Shown piece by piece: positions 1 through 9,725 of a DNA stretch of 64,000 bases. The notes under the pieces were generated by a model, which was not told the DNA's origin, ran no database searches, and worked only from the letters and a program-made list of their open reading frames with translations. The translations under genes and the position numbers were made by a program. Origin of the DNA: Rhodococcus sp. P-2 (GTDB taxonomy: Bacteria; Actinomycetota; Actinomycetes; Mycobacteriales; Mycobacteriaceae); the NCBI RefSeq assembly GCF_016598535.1, contig NZ_CP066779.1:620001-684000 (forward strand), read 5' to 3'. Every line of letters starts with the position of its first letter. Within the stretch, counting starts at the first letter, position 1.

Positions 1-765
1 GATACCGGCGTCGCGAGCCAACTGATCACGCGGACGTACTCCGGCCGAGAAGACGAGCAGCGACGCGTCAATGGTGGAGCCGTCGGACAGCTCGACCACG
101 ATTCCGTTGTCGGCCTGCGAAATTCCCGCCGTCCCGACTCCGGTGTGAACAGTGAGCCCGAGTTCGGTGACGAGCCGAGCGAGCAGTGCGCCGCCGCCCT
201 CGTCGACCTGCATCGGCATCAGACGCGCATTGTGCTCGACGACGTGTGCCGTCATTCCCATGAGCGAGAGAGCATTTGCGGCCTCGAGTCCGAGAAGACC
301 ACCGCCGACCACGACGCCGACAGCGCCAGGACCTGCCTTCTCGGCGGCGGCCCGGATACCGTCGAGGTCGTCGAGGGTGCGGTAGACGAAACATCCGTCG
401 CCGTCGTGCCCCGGCACGGGAGGCACGAACGGATACGAACCGGTCGCCATCACCAGAGCGTCGTAGGAGATCGTGTCGCCGGTGGTCGTCGTGACAATGC
501 GTGCATCTTTGTCGATCGAGAGCGCGCCTTCCCCCACCCGAAGATCGACCAGGCCGTCACCGACGTAATCGTTGCCGGCCAGTGCCAATTCCTTGGGGTC
601 CCACGCTCCGACGTACGAGGACAGCCCGACTCGGTCGTACGCTGCGTACTGCTCGTCGCAGAGTACGGTCACCGACCAGGTGTTCGCTTCGTCGCGCGAA
701 CGCAGTGCCTCGACGAATCGGTGTCCGACCATTCCGTGTCCGATGACAACAACCGACTTGCTCAT
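1..765 (-). CDS. nirB: Nitrite reductase large subunit NirB, N-terminal part (cut by window edge)
   Basis: FAD/NAD(P)H-dependent large subunit of assimilatory nitrite reductase, which reduces nitrite to ammonium in the cytoplasm. Only the first 255 codons are inside the window; the ferredoxin-like and sulfite/nitrite reductase domains lie beyond base 1. The protein starts MSKSVVVIGHGMVGHRF, a dinucleotide-binding GxGxxG at residues 9-14. A second one, GGGLLG, lies at about 154-159 inside VVVGGGLLGLEAAN, the paired FAD and NAD(P) sites of this pyridine nucleotide-disulfide oxidoreductase family. The ATG at 765 lies 49 nt after the narK stop on the same strand, so narK-nirB probably form one transcript that imports nitrate/nitrite and reduces nitrite. 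A general NAD(P)H:rubredoxin-type reductase is the main alternative, but the narK neighbour favours NirB. Confidence 0.85.
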   Translation of the reverse strand, partial: MSKSVVVIGHGMVGHRFVEALRSRDEANTWSVTVLCDEQYAAYDRVGLSSYVGAWDPKELALAGNDYVGDGLVDLRVGEGALSIDKDARIVTTTTGDTISYDALVMATGSYPFVPPVPGHDGDGCFVYRTLDDLDGIRAAAEKAGPGAVGVVVGGGLLGLEAANALSLMGMTAHVVEHNARLMPMQVDEGGGALLARLVTELGLTVHTGVGTAGISQADNGIVVELSDGSTIDASLLVFSAGVRPRDQLARDAGI

Positions 766-814
766 CACGCCTACTTCCTGAGGTACGAGATAGTTCTGAG
801 ATTCCGCGGACCGC

Positions 815-2212
815 TCACGCCGTGACTGCGACCTTCGCCTCGTCGACGTCTGTGGTCAGCGTCGACGGCTTACTCAGGAAGACGAACCAGGTGACTGCGA
901 TGCAGGCGATGTAGAAGGCCAGGAACACCCAGAAGGCCATGGTCGCCGACTTCGCGGGGCTGCTGTACGACGCGCGCAGCACCAGGTTGATGCCGACGCC
1001 GCCCAAACCGCCTACCGCACCGGCAAATCCGATGAGAGCGCCGGAGATACTGCGCGACCACGTTGCCTTCTCGCTTCGATCCATGTGGTCGAAGCTCTGA
1101 GCCTTCGCCTCGAAGATCGCCGGGATCATCTTGTAGACGGATCCGTTTCCGATCCCGGAGAGCAGGAACAGGGCGATGAATCCGAGAACGAACGTCACCA
1201 TGATTCCGGCGCTGGCGACGCCCGCGGTGTTGTCGTCCATCGTTCCGGCCGTCACGAGGATCGATGCAGCGAATGCCATGGCGACAAACGTCCACATCGT
1301 GATCTTGCCGCCGCCGATGCGGTCTGCCAGTTTGCCGCCGAGGGGCCGAGCGATCGAACCGAGGAGCGGTCCGATGAAGGCGATCTGTGCTGCGTGCAGC
1401 GCCGCTGCGGCCGGAGTTGCACCACCGGCGAGGAAGTTGATCTGCAGAACCTGACCGAAGGCGAAGCTGAATCCGATGAAGGAACCGAACGTACCGATGT
1501 ACAGGAAGCTGATCACCCACGACTCGGAGAACTTCAGCGCCTTGGCCATCGAGCGCAGGTCCGACTTCTGGTTACCCAGGTTGTCCATGAACAGCGCGGC
1601 ACCGACGGCAGCGGCCGCGATGAACACGAGATAGACGGCGCAGACGATCCACGGAGCGCGGTTGCCGACGGTGGCGATCACCAGCAGACCGATCAGCTGG
1701 ATCATCGGCACACCGATGTTGCCGCCGCCGGCGTTGAGACCGAGCGCCCAGCCCTTGAGTCGCTGCGGGTAGAAGGCATTGATGTTGGTCATCGACGACG
1801 CGAAGTTGCCGCCACCGATACCGGCCGTGGCCGCTACCAACATGAACGTGGTGTACGAAGCACCCGGGTTCATCATCAGGTAGAGCGTGAGAAGTGTTGG
1901 AACGAAGAGGAACAGCGCACTCATGACGGTCCAGTTACGACCGCCGAACCGTGCGGTGGCAACCGTGTAGGGAATACGGAGGACCGACCCGACAAGTGTG
2001 GGAACTGCGACGAGGAAGAACTTTCCGGCCGCGTCGATGCCGTAGATATCCGTCGGCATGAACAACACCATCACGGACCAGATCGACCAGATCGAGAAGC
2101 CGACGTGCTCGGCCACCACTGACCAGATCAGGTTCCGCTTCGCGATGTCCTTGCCGCCGGATTCCCAGGCGTCGACGTCCTCTGCATCCCAATGCTCGAT
2201 GTAATGACTCAC
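815..2212 (-). CDS. narK: NarK-type nitrate/nitrite MFS transporter
   Basis: Inner-membrane major facilitator protein of the nitrate/nitrite porter family, importing nitrate or exporting nitrite. With the GTG start at 2212 it has 465 residues and about 12 hydrophobic segments. Family signs are the glycine-rich nitrate-signature stretch TAGIGGGNFASSMTNIN and the later GLGGVGINLVLR region. The GTG is preferred because AGGAGG (2218-2223, minus strand) sits 5 nt before it; an in-frame ATG at 2242 would lie upstream of that ribosome site and add 10 unconserved residues. It precedes nirB by 49 nt on the same strand, which points to assimilatory use. No clear GlnR box was found upstream by eye. Confidence 0.9.
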   Translation of the reverse strand: MSHYIEHWDAEDVDAWESGGKDIAKRNLIWSVVAEHVGFSIWSIWSVMVLFMPTDIYGIDAAGKFFLVAVPTLVGSVLRIPYTVATARFGGRNWTVMSALFLFVPTLLTLYLMMNPGASYTTFMLVAATAGIGGGNFASSMTNINAFYPQRLKGWALGLNAGGGNIGVPMIQLIGLLVIATVGNRAPWIVCAVYLVFIAAAAVGAALFMDNLGNQKSDLRSMAKALKFSESWVISFLYIGTFGSFIGFSFAFGQVLQINFLAGGATPAAAALHAAQIAFIGPLLGSIARPLGGKLADRIGGGKITMWTFVAMAFAASILVTAGTMDDNTAGVASAGIMVTFVLGFIALFLLSGIGNGSVYKMIPAIFEAKAQSFDHMDRSEKATWSRSISGALIGFAGAVGGLGGVGINLVLRASYSSPAKSATMAFWVFLAFYIACIAVTWFVFLSKPSTLTTDVDEAKVAVTA

Positions 2213-2300
2213 CAGGGCCTCCTGAATATGTTGGAGACCCAAAGGTAGAAAACGGTTATTGCGCCGGTGCTGCGCGCGATGACCGCGAAGTCAATTGATC

Positions 2301-2328
2301 CTCACCCGGTGACAAACCCGGGTGTGAG
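2301..2328 (-). terminator. Bulged hairpin directly after the MFS stop codon
   Basis: CTCACCCGG (2301-2309) can pair with CCGGGTGTGAG (2318-2328), leaving a two-base bulge. The structure starts right after the stop codon of the CynX-type gene on the minus strand. There is no strong T-run, so this is a weak terminator or processing-site candidate. Confidence 0.3.
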
Positions 2329-3591
2329 CTAGTTCTTCGCCGGTGCGTGCCAGGAATCCTCGAGCATCCGAGGCTTACATGCCTGGTAGGCGCCCAGAAG
2401 CACCACGATCACAGCAACGACGAGCAAACCGAACGGCGCAGCGTATCCACCGGACACGTCGTGAAAAACGCCGAACAGGAGCGGGCCGAGACAGGCAACG
2501 GAGTAACCGATGCCCTGGGTGAATCCGGACAGCGCGGAGGAACCGATGTGCGAACGCGTCCGCAGATTGATCAGTGTGAGCGACATCGGGAACGTGCTCG
2601 GACCGAGGCCCAGGACCACAACCCACACGATCGGCGCGGCCATGGGGGCGAAGTAGAGTCCACCCATTCCGACGAGGTAACAGACCGCGCACGCGATCAC
2701 GACGGGGAACGGGTTGGCCATGCGGGCGCACAGCGTCGGTGCGCCGAAAGCTGCGACGAGTCCGATCACCGAGAACATGCCGACCATCGTTCCGCCGAAG
2801 GCGTCACTGGCGCCGGCATCACGAAGGATCGAGGGAATCCACGTGAACATCGAATACGTGATCAGTGAGGTCATGCCGAACATACCGGCCATACCCCAGG
2901 CCACGGGCGAACGCCAGACCTGACCACGTGGCTGTTCTGCTACTGCTGCAATCGAATCCGATGCATTGTCGGTGGACCCGGCTTCATTCACGCGTGCCTT
3001 GCGCGAGCGAGCGAGGGTGATCAACCACGGCACTGCTGCGGCGAATCCGAAGGCGGACCACCAGCCGATCGAGAACCGCCAACCGAAGGCGTCGGCAACC
3101 GGGACTGCGACGAACGCCGGGACGATGGTGCCGATCTGCACGGCGACGATGTAGACCGAACTCATGGTGGCGAGGCGATCCGAGAAGTACCGCTTGACCA
3201 ACGGCGGGATGACGACATTGCCGATTCCCATGCCTGCGAGTGCCAGAGCCGAGAGGGCCAACAACGACCACGTCTGAGACATCATGGCACGCAACAGCAT
3301 TCCGACGCCGGCCATGAGCATCGCAATGAGGGCCGTTCGCTCGAGCCCGATACGTTTCGCGATGGCGGGAGTGATGAGACCGAAGATCGCGAACATTGCG
3401 GTCGGAACCATGCCGAAGACACCGACGATCGAGGCGGAGAAGCCGATCTCGTCGCGAATCTCGGCCGCCAAGGGCGAGAACGAGGTCACCGCAAGTCGAA
3501 GTACGAGCGCAGACATCGCAATCGCCGCGAAGACGAGCACACGGCCTTGTATCAACGAGCGGGTTTCGGTTCTCTCCAGTTGAGCAGTCAC
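2329..3591 (-). CDS. CynX/NimT-type MFS transporter
   Basis: Membrane transporter of the major facilitator superfamily, closest in character to the CynX/NimT group (cyanate or nitroimidazole-type exporters); the substrate cannot be told from sequence. The GTG start at 3591 gives 420 residues starting VTAQLERTETRSL, followed by about 12 membrane segments and a short C-terminal tail. Reading upstream to 3858 would overlap the divergent regulator gene and adds 89 residues without family character, so the shorter form is chosen. The FadR-type regulator at 3685 is divergent with 93 bp between the starts, a common arrangement for a regulator controlling the adjacent exporter. No palindromic operator was recognised in that gap. 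Confidence 0.8.
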   Translation of the reverse strand: MTAQLERTETRSLIQGRVLVFAAIAMSALVLRLAVTSFSPLAAEIRDEIGFSASIVGVFGMVPTAMFAIFGLITPAIAKRIGLERTALIAMLMAGVGMLLRAMMSQTWSLLALSALALAGMGIGNVVIPPLVKRYFSDRLATMSSVYIVAVQIGTIVPAFVAVPVADAFGWRFSIGWWSAFGFAAAVPWLITLARSRKARVNEAGSTDNASDSIAAVAEQPRGQVWRSPVAWGMAGMFGMTSLITYSMFTWIPSILRDAGASDAFGGTMVGMFSVIGLVAAFGAPTLCARMANPFPVVIACAVCYLVGMGGLYFAPMAAPIVWVVVLGLGPSTFPMSLTLINLRTRSHIGSSALSGFTQGIGYSVACLGPLLFGVFHDVSGGYAAPFGLLVVAVIVVLLGAYQACKPRMLEDSWHAPAKN

Positions 3592-3684
3592 CGGCAAATC
3601 ATAGGATGACCGGACGAACTCGCACAAGCGCGGTAATCTAACGTCACATTCACACCACTTACCCGGACCCGAGGAAACAACCAC

Positions 3685-4365
3685 GTGCAACCCGTTCGAC
3701 GCGCAAGTCTCATCTCGCAGGTCACCGAACAACTCCGCAACGAGATCCGAAGCGGAACCTGGCCGATCGGTTCCAAGATCCCCACCGAACCGGAACTGTC
3801 GGAGCTGACCGGCACCGGTCGCAATACCGTGCGCGAGGCGGTCCAGGCGCTCGTTCACGCCGGAATGCTGGAACGTCGTCAGGGATCGGGCACCTACGTC
3901 GTTGCTGTCTCAGACCTCGGCGGCACTCTGGGGAACTACTTTGCCGGCGCCCACCAGCGGGATGTACTCGAACTACGGCGCGCACTCGACATCACCGCGG
4001 CCACCCTCGCCGCCGCACGGCGAACCGAAGACGACATCGCCGAACTGACGCGGCTACTCGAGCTTCGCACCGCTTCGTGGGAGGGTCAGGACGTCGACGC
4101 CGCCACCACCGCTGACGTCGCCCTGCACCGAGCGATCGTCGCGGCCAGCCACAACGAGGTCTACCTGGAGTTCTACGACTCCCTGCTCCCGGTCATCGAG
4201 ACCACGATCCAACAGCACATCGACGCGACCGGTGAGGGATTTCACTCGCAGCACGCGAACCTCGTCAACGCTGTCGTCGACGGGAACACCGTGGCCGCCT
4301 CGAACGCCGCACGCGAATTGTTCGAGGGCCTGGTCTCGGACTTCGGTACCGGCGCCCCGATCTAG
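3685..4365 (+). CDS. FadR-subfamily GntR transcriptional regulator
   Basis: DNA-binding repressor or activator, 226 residues, starting at a GTG (3685). The N-terminal winged helix runs to about residue 75, with the GntR signature EIRSGTWPIGSKIPTEPELS and the recognition-helix region TGRNTVREAVQALVHAGMLE. The C-terminal all-helical FCD domain (about 90-215) carries the usual ligand/metal residues, for example D95-x3-R-like LELRRALD and the later H in LHRAIVAASHN. FCD regulators bind acyl or organic-acid ligands; the effector here is unknown. It is divergent from the MFS gene and probably controls it (inference from layout). Its 3' end overlaps the convergent TIGR02569 gene by 4 nt. Confidence 0.85.
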   Translation: MQPVRRASLISQVTEQLRNEIRSGTWPIGSKIPTEPELSELTGTGRNTVREAVQALVHAGMLERRQGSGTYVVAVSDLGGTLGNYFAGAHQRDVLELRRALDITAATLAAARRTEDDIAELTRLLELRTASWEGQDVDAATTADVALHRAIVAASHNEVYLEFYDSLLPVIETTIQQHIDATGEGFHSQHANLVNAVVDGNTVAASNAARELFEGLVSDFGTGAPI

Positions 4366-5216
4366 AGCAGCAAGCGCACGATGTCGGACGTTCGGGCCAA
4401 CCCCGGGAACGCGTCCGCCGTCGAGCGGGGATGCAGAACATGAACTGCCAACCTGAACATCACCGCACGTAGAAGCATCTGCGGCCACTCGGGGAGATCT
4501 TCCCACCGGCCGACCAGTGCCTCGTCGGCCCCGCCCCACGAGATCGCGTCGACCACGGCGACGGCGGCGGCCCACGCAGCCGGCCGCCAGTACGGCGTGA
4601 TGTCGGTGATTCCGGGCGCCATACTGCCCGAGAACAAGACTGTTCCGAACAGATCGCCGTGCACGAGCTGGTCCGGGCTCTGCACCGGCTTACGCAATGT
4701 GGCGAGTCCGGCAATCAGTTCCAGACTCTTGCGACCGTCCGGAGTAGGCGTCTCGAGTTGCTCGACACCCTTCGCGATCCTCAGTGGAACCGTTTCCCAC
4801 GCCGCGCGATCAGCGGCTACGAATACGTCGACCTCGGCCCACGGCGGCACCGGCGGTTGCGCAAGGAAGCGCGGGCGCTCGAGCGAGGCCGTCGCCGCAT
4901 GCAGTCGGCACGACATCGAGACCACTTCGTCGTGACGTGGTTCCGGCGATCCGACGATGAATGTGTCGGCGCGCCAGCCCGAGACGACGTAACGACCGTC
5001 GGTAGAACGGACCGGTCGAGCGAGCCGGACACCGTCGACTTCGAGGTTCTCTCGCACCTTCGCCGACCACGCTGCGCGGGCATGATCCGCAACTGCTGAA
5101 AGGACGACGTCTCCACACAGCCACCCGCCGTCCCAATCCGCACCGAGTGGGATGGGATCGACTTCACGGAGGCCGAAGGTGGAGCACACGTGCTGGGGAG
5201 GTTGGCCTGTGCTCAC
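4362..5216 (-). CDS. TIGR02569 family protein (Rv3205c-like)
   Basis: Actinobacterial protein of unknown function, 284 residues, named only by family. No signal peptide or membrane helix is seen. The stretch VHGDLFGTVLFSG followed by DITPYWRPAAWAAAVAVVDA resembles the HGDxxxxN and D-x-D-type region of aminoglycoside phosphotransferase/kinase folds, so a divergent small-molecule kinase is possible (inference), although the canonical Asn is not evident. The GTG start is supported by TAGCGT on the minus strand ending 6 nt before it, a leaderless -10 arrangement. It lies downstream of moeZ on the same strand with 45 bp between them, as in mycobacteria. Confidence 0.8.
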   Translation of the reverse strand: MSTGQPPQHVCSTFGLREVDPIPLGADWDGGWLCGDVVLSAVADHARAAWSAKVRENLEVDGVRLARPVRSTDGRYVVSGWRADTFIVGSPEPRHDEVVSMSCRLHAATASLERPRFLAQPPVPPWAEVDVFVAADRAAWETVPLRIAKGVEQLETPTPDGRKSLELIAGLATLRKPVQSPDQLVHGDLFGTVLFSGSMAPGITDITPYWRPAAWAAAVAVVDAISWGGADEALVGRWEDLPEWPQMLLRAVMFRLAVHVLHPRSTADAFPGLARTSDIVRLLL

Positions 5217-5261
5217 ACCCCAACGCTACCGGTGCGCGGCGCCGCCTCCCGCGAGGCGCGC

Positions 5262-6449
5262 CTAGTAGACCGGCAGACTCGCATCCACCTGGTTCGCCCA
5301 GGCGATCGCGCCGCCTTGAACGTGAACTGCGTCGGAAAAGCCGGCATTCTTGAGAAAGGCCAGTGCCTCGGCCGAACGGATGCCGGTTTTGCAGTACAGC
5401 ACTATCTGCTTGTTCTGCGGCAACGTCGCCAGAGCTTCGCCGGAAAGGATGCGGTCCTTCGGGATCAACACGGCCCCCGGCAGATGCATGATGTCCCATT
5501 CAACCGGTTCTCGTACGTCGACCAGCTCGATCGATCGTCCCTCGCCGATCATGGCCTCCAGTTCGGGCGCCGTGATCGTCGAACCGACGGCAGCAGCGCT
5601 CGCCTCTTCGGACACGACACCGCAGAACGCGTCGTAGTCGATCAAGGCGGTGACGGGCACGCGGGTCGGATCACGCTGAAGGCGGATCGTCCGGAACGTC
5701 ATCGCCAGTGCGTCGTAGATCATCAGGCGTCCGAGAAGCGGTTCACCGATTCCGGTGATGAGCTTGACCGCCTCGGTCGCCATGATCGAACCGACGGTCG
5801 CGGGCAGGACTCCGAGAACACCGCCCTCGGCACAGGAGGGGACCATGCCCGGCGGCGGGGCCTCCGGGTAGAGGTCGCGATAGTTCAGTCCCGCGCCGTC
5901 CGGGGCGTCTTCCCAGAAGACCGACACCTGCCCCTCGAAGCGGTAGATCGAGCCCCACACGTACGGCTTTCCGGCGACGACTGCGGCATCGTTGACGAGG
6001 TACCGCGTCGCGAAGTTGTCCGTGCCGTCGAGAATCAGGTCGTACTCGGAAAACAGCTGGATCGCGTTGGAGTTGTCCAGACGGAACTCGTGCAATCGGA
6101 CGTCGACGTGCTCGTTGATCTCGAGAATCGACTCGCGGGCGCTGACCGCCTTGGGGCGTCCGACGTCCGAGCGTCCGTGAATCACCTGACGCTGCAGGTT
6201 CGACATGTCGACCTCGTCGAACTCGACGATCCCGATGGTGCCCACTCCCGCGGCCGCGAGATAGAGCAGTGCAGGCGAACCCAATCCACCGGCGCCGATG
6301 AACAGAACCCGTGCATTCTTGAGACGCTTCTGGCCGGTCATACCGACGTTCGGGATGATCAGGTGCCTGCTGTACCGGGCAACTTCCTCCCGGCTCAACT
6401 CGGCTGCCGGCTCCACCAGTGGTGGCAATACGACGGGTGTTGCAGACAC
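5262..6449 (-). CDS. moeZ: Adenylyltransferase/sulfurtransferase MoeZ
   Basis: Activates the C-terminal Gly-Gly of ubiquitin-like sulfur carriers (MoaD, CysO, ThiS types) by adenylation, then transfers sulfur to them, for molybdopterin and cysteine synthesis in the cytoplasm. The 395-residue protein has an N-terminal ThiF/E1-like domain with the nucleotide loop FIGAGGLGSP near residue 50 and the partner-binding FDEVDMSNLQRQ. A C-terminal rhodanese domain carries the persulfide cysteine C353 in YCKTGIRS. This two-domain build is the MoeZ form rather than MoeB. GTG start with AGGAG about 9 nt upstream. In mycobacteria moeZ belongs to the SigH regulon (recalled), but I found no GGAAY-N18-GTT motif just upstream here. 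Confidence 0.95.
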   Translation of the reverse strand: MSATPVVLPPLVEPAAELSREEVARYSRHLIIPNVGMTGQKRLKNARVLFIGAGGLGSPALLYLAAAGVGTIGIVEFDEVDMSNLQRQVIHGRSDVGRPKAVSARESILEINEHVDVRLHEFRLDNSNAIQLFSEYDLILDGTDNFATRYLVNDAAVVAGKPYVWGSIYRFEGQVSVFWEDAPDGAGLNYRDLYPEAPPPGMVPSCAEGGVLGVLPATVGSIMATEAVKLITGIGEPLLGRLMIYDALAMTFRTIRLQRDPTRVPVTALIDYDAFCGVVSEEASAAAVGSTITAPELEAMIGEGRSIELVDVREPVEWDIMHLPGAVLIPKDRILSGEALATLPQNKQIVLYCKTGIRSAEALAFLKNAGFSDAVHVQGGAIAWANQVDASLPVY

Positions 6450-6496
6450 CGCGAAACACTCCTAGTTCAAGACGAGATCAGGGATTCTCGATCCGG

Positions 6497-7612
6497 TCAC
6501 GCTCGGGGGTACGGCCACGGATTGAAGCGGCACGTGAGTCCGTTCATCGGAACGACGCCCTCGGGATCAAGCCTAGCGATGTCGTTGTTCGCAGTTCCGA
6601 AGGTCTGCTGCATCATGATCGGTGCGAGCCCACCTTCGGTCTCGCACGGCTGGTGAGCGGCGTATCCGATGGCATGGCCGACCTCGTGATTGATCTGATA
6701 CTGCCGATACGAGCCGATGTCACCCTGGAACGAAATGGCGCCTCGCACCCATCGCGGTTCGTTGAGCAGGACTCGGTCCATGCTCGGGTTGTAGCAGGAT
6801 CCTTCGAGCTCGATTTCGTATCCGCAGCCTTCGCGGATCGTCATCTGCGAGGTCAGGGAGATACGGAAGTCCGGCTCGCCCGCGTCGACACGCCGGAACG
6901 CGACCTTGGGATCGTTGGTCCAACTCTTCGGATTGGCCAGGGTCTGATCCACCATGCGTCCGTACGATTCGTCACCGCCGAAGCCGGTCGTGTCGACGCC
7001 GTCCTCGATCTCGACCGTGTACGTGAACTCGCGTTCGGTTCCCTGGCCTACCTTGCCCGTCGTACCCGGTACGACGTGCCACGTTCCGCCGCCCGCGACG
7101 GTGAACGGACCGCCGTCGGGAAGTGCGCCGGACGGTATCGACGACGCAAAAGTTCCGTCCCCGGCCGGCGGCGCGCCGATGACGTCGGTTCCGTCCGTGC
7201 TGTGTGCGAGGTCGGCGGTGGCCGACGTCTTGCTCGCGGAGTCGGTGGTGTCCGGACGTACGGCGTCGACGATGACGAGGATGGTGAGCACTACGAGAAC
7301 CGGAATCGCGTACGCACGCCAGCCGTAGGTCGAGACGAAGCGCCCGAGCTTGCTCTGCTTTCGCGCTGCCCGGTCCGGCCGCGGATTACGCGGGGTTCGG
7401 CCCACTTCTCGTTTGGTCGGATCCCACTGGGCACGCAAGGGCTGATGGGAGGAAATGCCGCGATAGTCGCGTTCGCCGTAGGCACGATCATCCGGCACCT
7501 CTGGCCGACGTTCGTCGCGAGGCGCTCCAGTTCCGCTACGCATTCGACGTTCCTCACGTTCAGGGTTCTGCGTAGTTCGTCCACGCATGCGCGGTCCCCC
7601 TGGGTCAGTCAC
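6497..7612 (-). CDS. DUF3152 membrane-anchored zincin-like protein (Rv3207c-like)
   Basis: Predicted single-pass membrane protein with an extracytoplasmic metallopeptidase-like domain; about 371 residues. A basic, proline-rich cytoplasmic leader comes first, then one hydrophobic segment at about 98-117 (AYAIPVLVVLTILVIVDAV), then a secreted domain ending with HEVGH at about 309-313, the zinc-binding HExxH of zincins. The third metzincin ligand is not in the standard spot: the next His is one residue late (HEVGHAIGYAAH). Cysteine pairs in the outer domain suggest disulfides. Start choice is uncertain: GTG 7633, GTG 7612 (GATTCT 7 nt upstream, leaderless pattern) and ATG 7588 (GGGGGA 6 nt upstream) are all in frame. 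The substrate is unknown. Confidence 0.75.
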   Translation of the reverse strand: MTDPGGPRMRGRTTQNPEREERRMRSGTGAPRDERRPEVPDDRAYGERDYRGISSHQPLRAQWDPTKREVGRTPRNPRPDRAARKQSKLGRFVSTYGWRAYAIPVLVVLTILVIVDAVRPDTTDSASKTSATADLAHSTDGTDVIGAPPAGDGTFASSIPSGALPDGGPFTVAGGGTWHVVPGTTGKVGQGTEREFTYTVEIEDGVDTTGFGGDESYGRMVDQTLANPKSWTNDPKVAFRRVDAGEPDFRISLTSQMTIREGCGYEIELEGSCYNPSMDRVLLNEPRWVRGAISFQGDIGSYRQYQINHEVGHAIGYAAHQPCETEGGLAPIMMQQTFGTANNDIARLDPEGVVPMNGLTCRFNPWPYPRA

Positions 7613-7790
7613 GTCGTCCAGAATCTCACACACGGCAAGTCACTCGCCCGGGCTGACCGAAACCCGCTGGTCCTGGCGTGTCATGGCAACCCGTCCTGTA
7701 ACAAGAAAGACTGCTGGTCTCGCTCACCGAGGCGCGCGCGACTCGCCCGGCCGACACACGGTATCGTTCATTCGGCTACGACCGGTGTGA

Positions 7791-8543
<753 letters not shown>

Positions 8544-8562
8544 TCGGCCACACTCACACGCG

Positions 8563-8596
8563 AAAGGGCGGGCAGTCTCACGACTGCCCGCCCTTT
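8563..8596. terminator. Bidirectional terminator, 15-bp perfect stem
   Basis: AAAGGGCGGGCAGTC (8563-8577) and GACTGCCCGCCCTTT (8582-8596) are exact reverse complements around a 4-nt loop. A and T runs flank the stem, so it can stop transcripts from both the convergent TetR gene and the DUF3107 gene. Confidence 0.92.
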
Positions 8597-8615
8597 CTGC
8601 TGTTACAGCTACGCG

Positions 8616-8846
8616 TCAGACGGTAGGCGCGAATCCGACCTTGCGGATATCGGACGGACCGATCTCCACGTACGCGACACGGGAAGCCTGCACCAGGAAC
8701 TTGCGGCCCTTGTCGTCGACCAGTGCCAGAACCGGCTCACGGCCACCGAGGACGGCCGCGACCAGTGTCTCGACCTCGTCAGGGGTCTGTTCGCTGTTGA
8801 CGATGAGCTCACGCGGGCTGTCGATTACACCGATCTTGACCTCCAC
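8616..8846 (-). CDS. DUF3107 family protein (Rv3208A/TB9.4-like)
   Basis: Small cytoplasmic protein of 76 residues, conserved in mycolata, function unknown. It starts VEVKIGVIDSPRELIV and ends with YVEIGPSDIRKVGFAP. It has no membrane segment or metal motif; the alternating pattern suggests a compact alpha/beta fold. The GTG at 8846 is chosen because GGAGG lies 6 nt upstream; the TTG at 8852 would abut the ribosome site. It is transcribed towards the terminator shared with the FasR-like gene. Confidence 0.85.
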   Translation of the reverse strand: MEVKIGVIDSPRELIVNSEQTPDEVETLVAAVLGGREPVLALVDDKGRKFLVQASRVAYVEIGPSDIRKVGFAPTV

Positions 8847-8954
8847 GGTCAACCTCCGAACTGTTCGTGAATTACATCCGTTGTCGACGCAAGGCTAATG
8901 CAGCAGAGACCGCCCACGCTCCTCCGCACGCTGTGCCCAGAGCGAACACGTCAC

Positions 8955-9725
8955 CTAGACGAGTCCGAGAACCGCCATCCGCTCGGCGTGCTTTGCCTGC
9001 ATACCGTCGAACAACGCGACAACTCCGTTGAGGTCGCCGGAGGCCGAGATCACCAGATCCGTGAGGTCCTCACGCTGCGCCAGCACGAACTGTGCCTGGG
9101 TGATCGCCTCACCGAGGAGTCGGCGTCCCCACAGCATCAACCGGTCCTTGGCGCGGGTGCTGGCCTCTACCGCGGCCTTCACCTCGAGCACCACGAACTC
9201 CGAATGGCCCGTCTGCGAGAGCACGTCCTCCACGATCTCGGCGACGTCCGCCGGGAGGGAGTGACCGATCTCGCGATAGAAATCGGCAGCGATTCCGTCT
9301 CCGACATATGCCTTCACGAGCGATTCCAGCCACGTCGACGGCGTCGTCGACGCGTGATAGTTGTCGAGCGCGCGCACGAACGGATCCATGACGGCAAAGA
9401 TCTCGTGGCCACGTTCCGTCAGGGCCGTTTCCAGAGTCTCGAAGTGGTCCATCTCGGCGGCGGCCATGCTGGCAAACGCCACCTTGCCGCGCAGGTCCGG
9501 AGCCATTTGTGCGTCTTCCGCCAAACGGTAGAACGCCGAAATCTCGCCATACGCGAGAACGGCAAACAAATCGATCACGCCCGGGTGATCGGAAGCGACT
9601 CGGCCTCCGGTTCCAGCGTCCGTCGAAGCATCAAGATCGTGTGCGCCCATGACTACGAACTGTAGTGCTTCGACGGCCGACGCGACTGCCAAGGACCGCA
9701 TGTCCGATTCGGTGATCTTCGACAT
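8955..9725 (-). CDS. Ferritin-like fold protein (Rv3210c-like)
   Basis: About 256 residues, mostly helical, of the actinobacterial family annotated as ferritin-like fold-containing. It contains acidic and histidine helix motifs such as AEMDHFETLETALTERGHE (residues about 90-108 of the long form) and GEISAFYRLAEDA, which resemble EXXH-type di-iron ligands. A metal site is plausible but not proven by the sequence. ATG 9725 is used; an upstream TTG at 9746 is possible, and neither has a convincing SD. No operon partner is evident: rhlE starts divergently about 300 bp away. Function unknown. Confidence 0.75.
   Translation of the reverse strand: MSKITESDMRSLAVASAVEALQFVVMGAHDLDASTDAGTGGRVASDHPGVIDLFAVLAYGEISAFYRLAEDAQMAPDLRGKVAFASMAAAEMDHFETLETALTERGHEIFAVMDPFVRALDNYHASTTPSTWLESLVKAYVGDGIAADFYREIGHSLPADVAEIVEDVLSQTGHSEFVVLEVKAAVEASTRAKDRLMLWGRRLLGEAITQAQFVLAQREDLTDLVISASGDLNGVVALFDGMQAKHAERMAVLGLV

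Noticed and set aside
2213-2300. GlnR-type operator before narK
   Set aside because: Searched for GTnAC-N6-GnAAC; ATAACCGTTTTCTAC is suggestive but does not fit.
6450-6700. SigH-type promoter before moeZ
   Set aside because: No GGAAY-N18/19-GTT combination found on the minus strand despite a recalled SigH link in mycobacteria.
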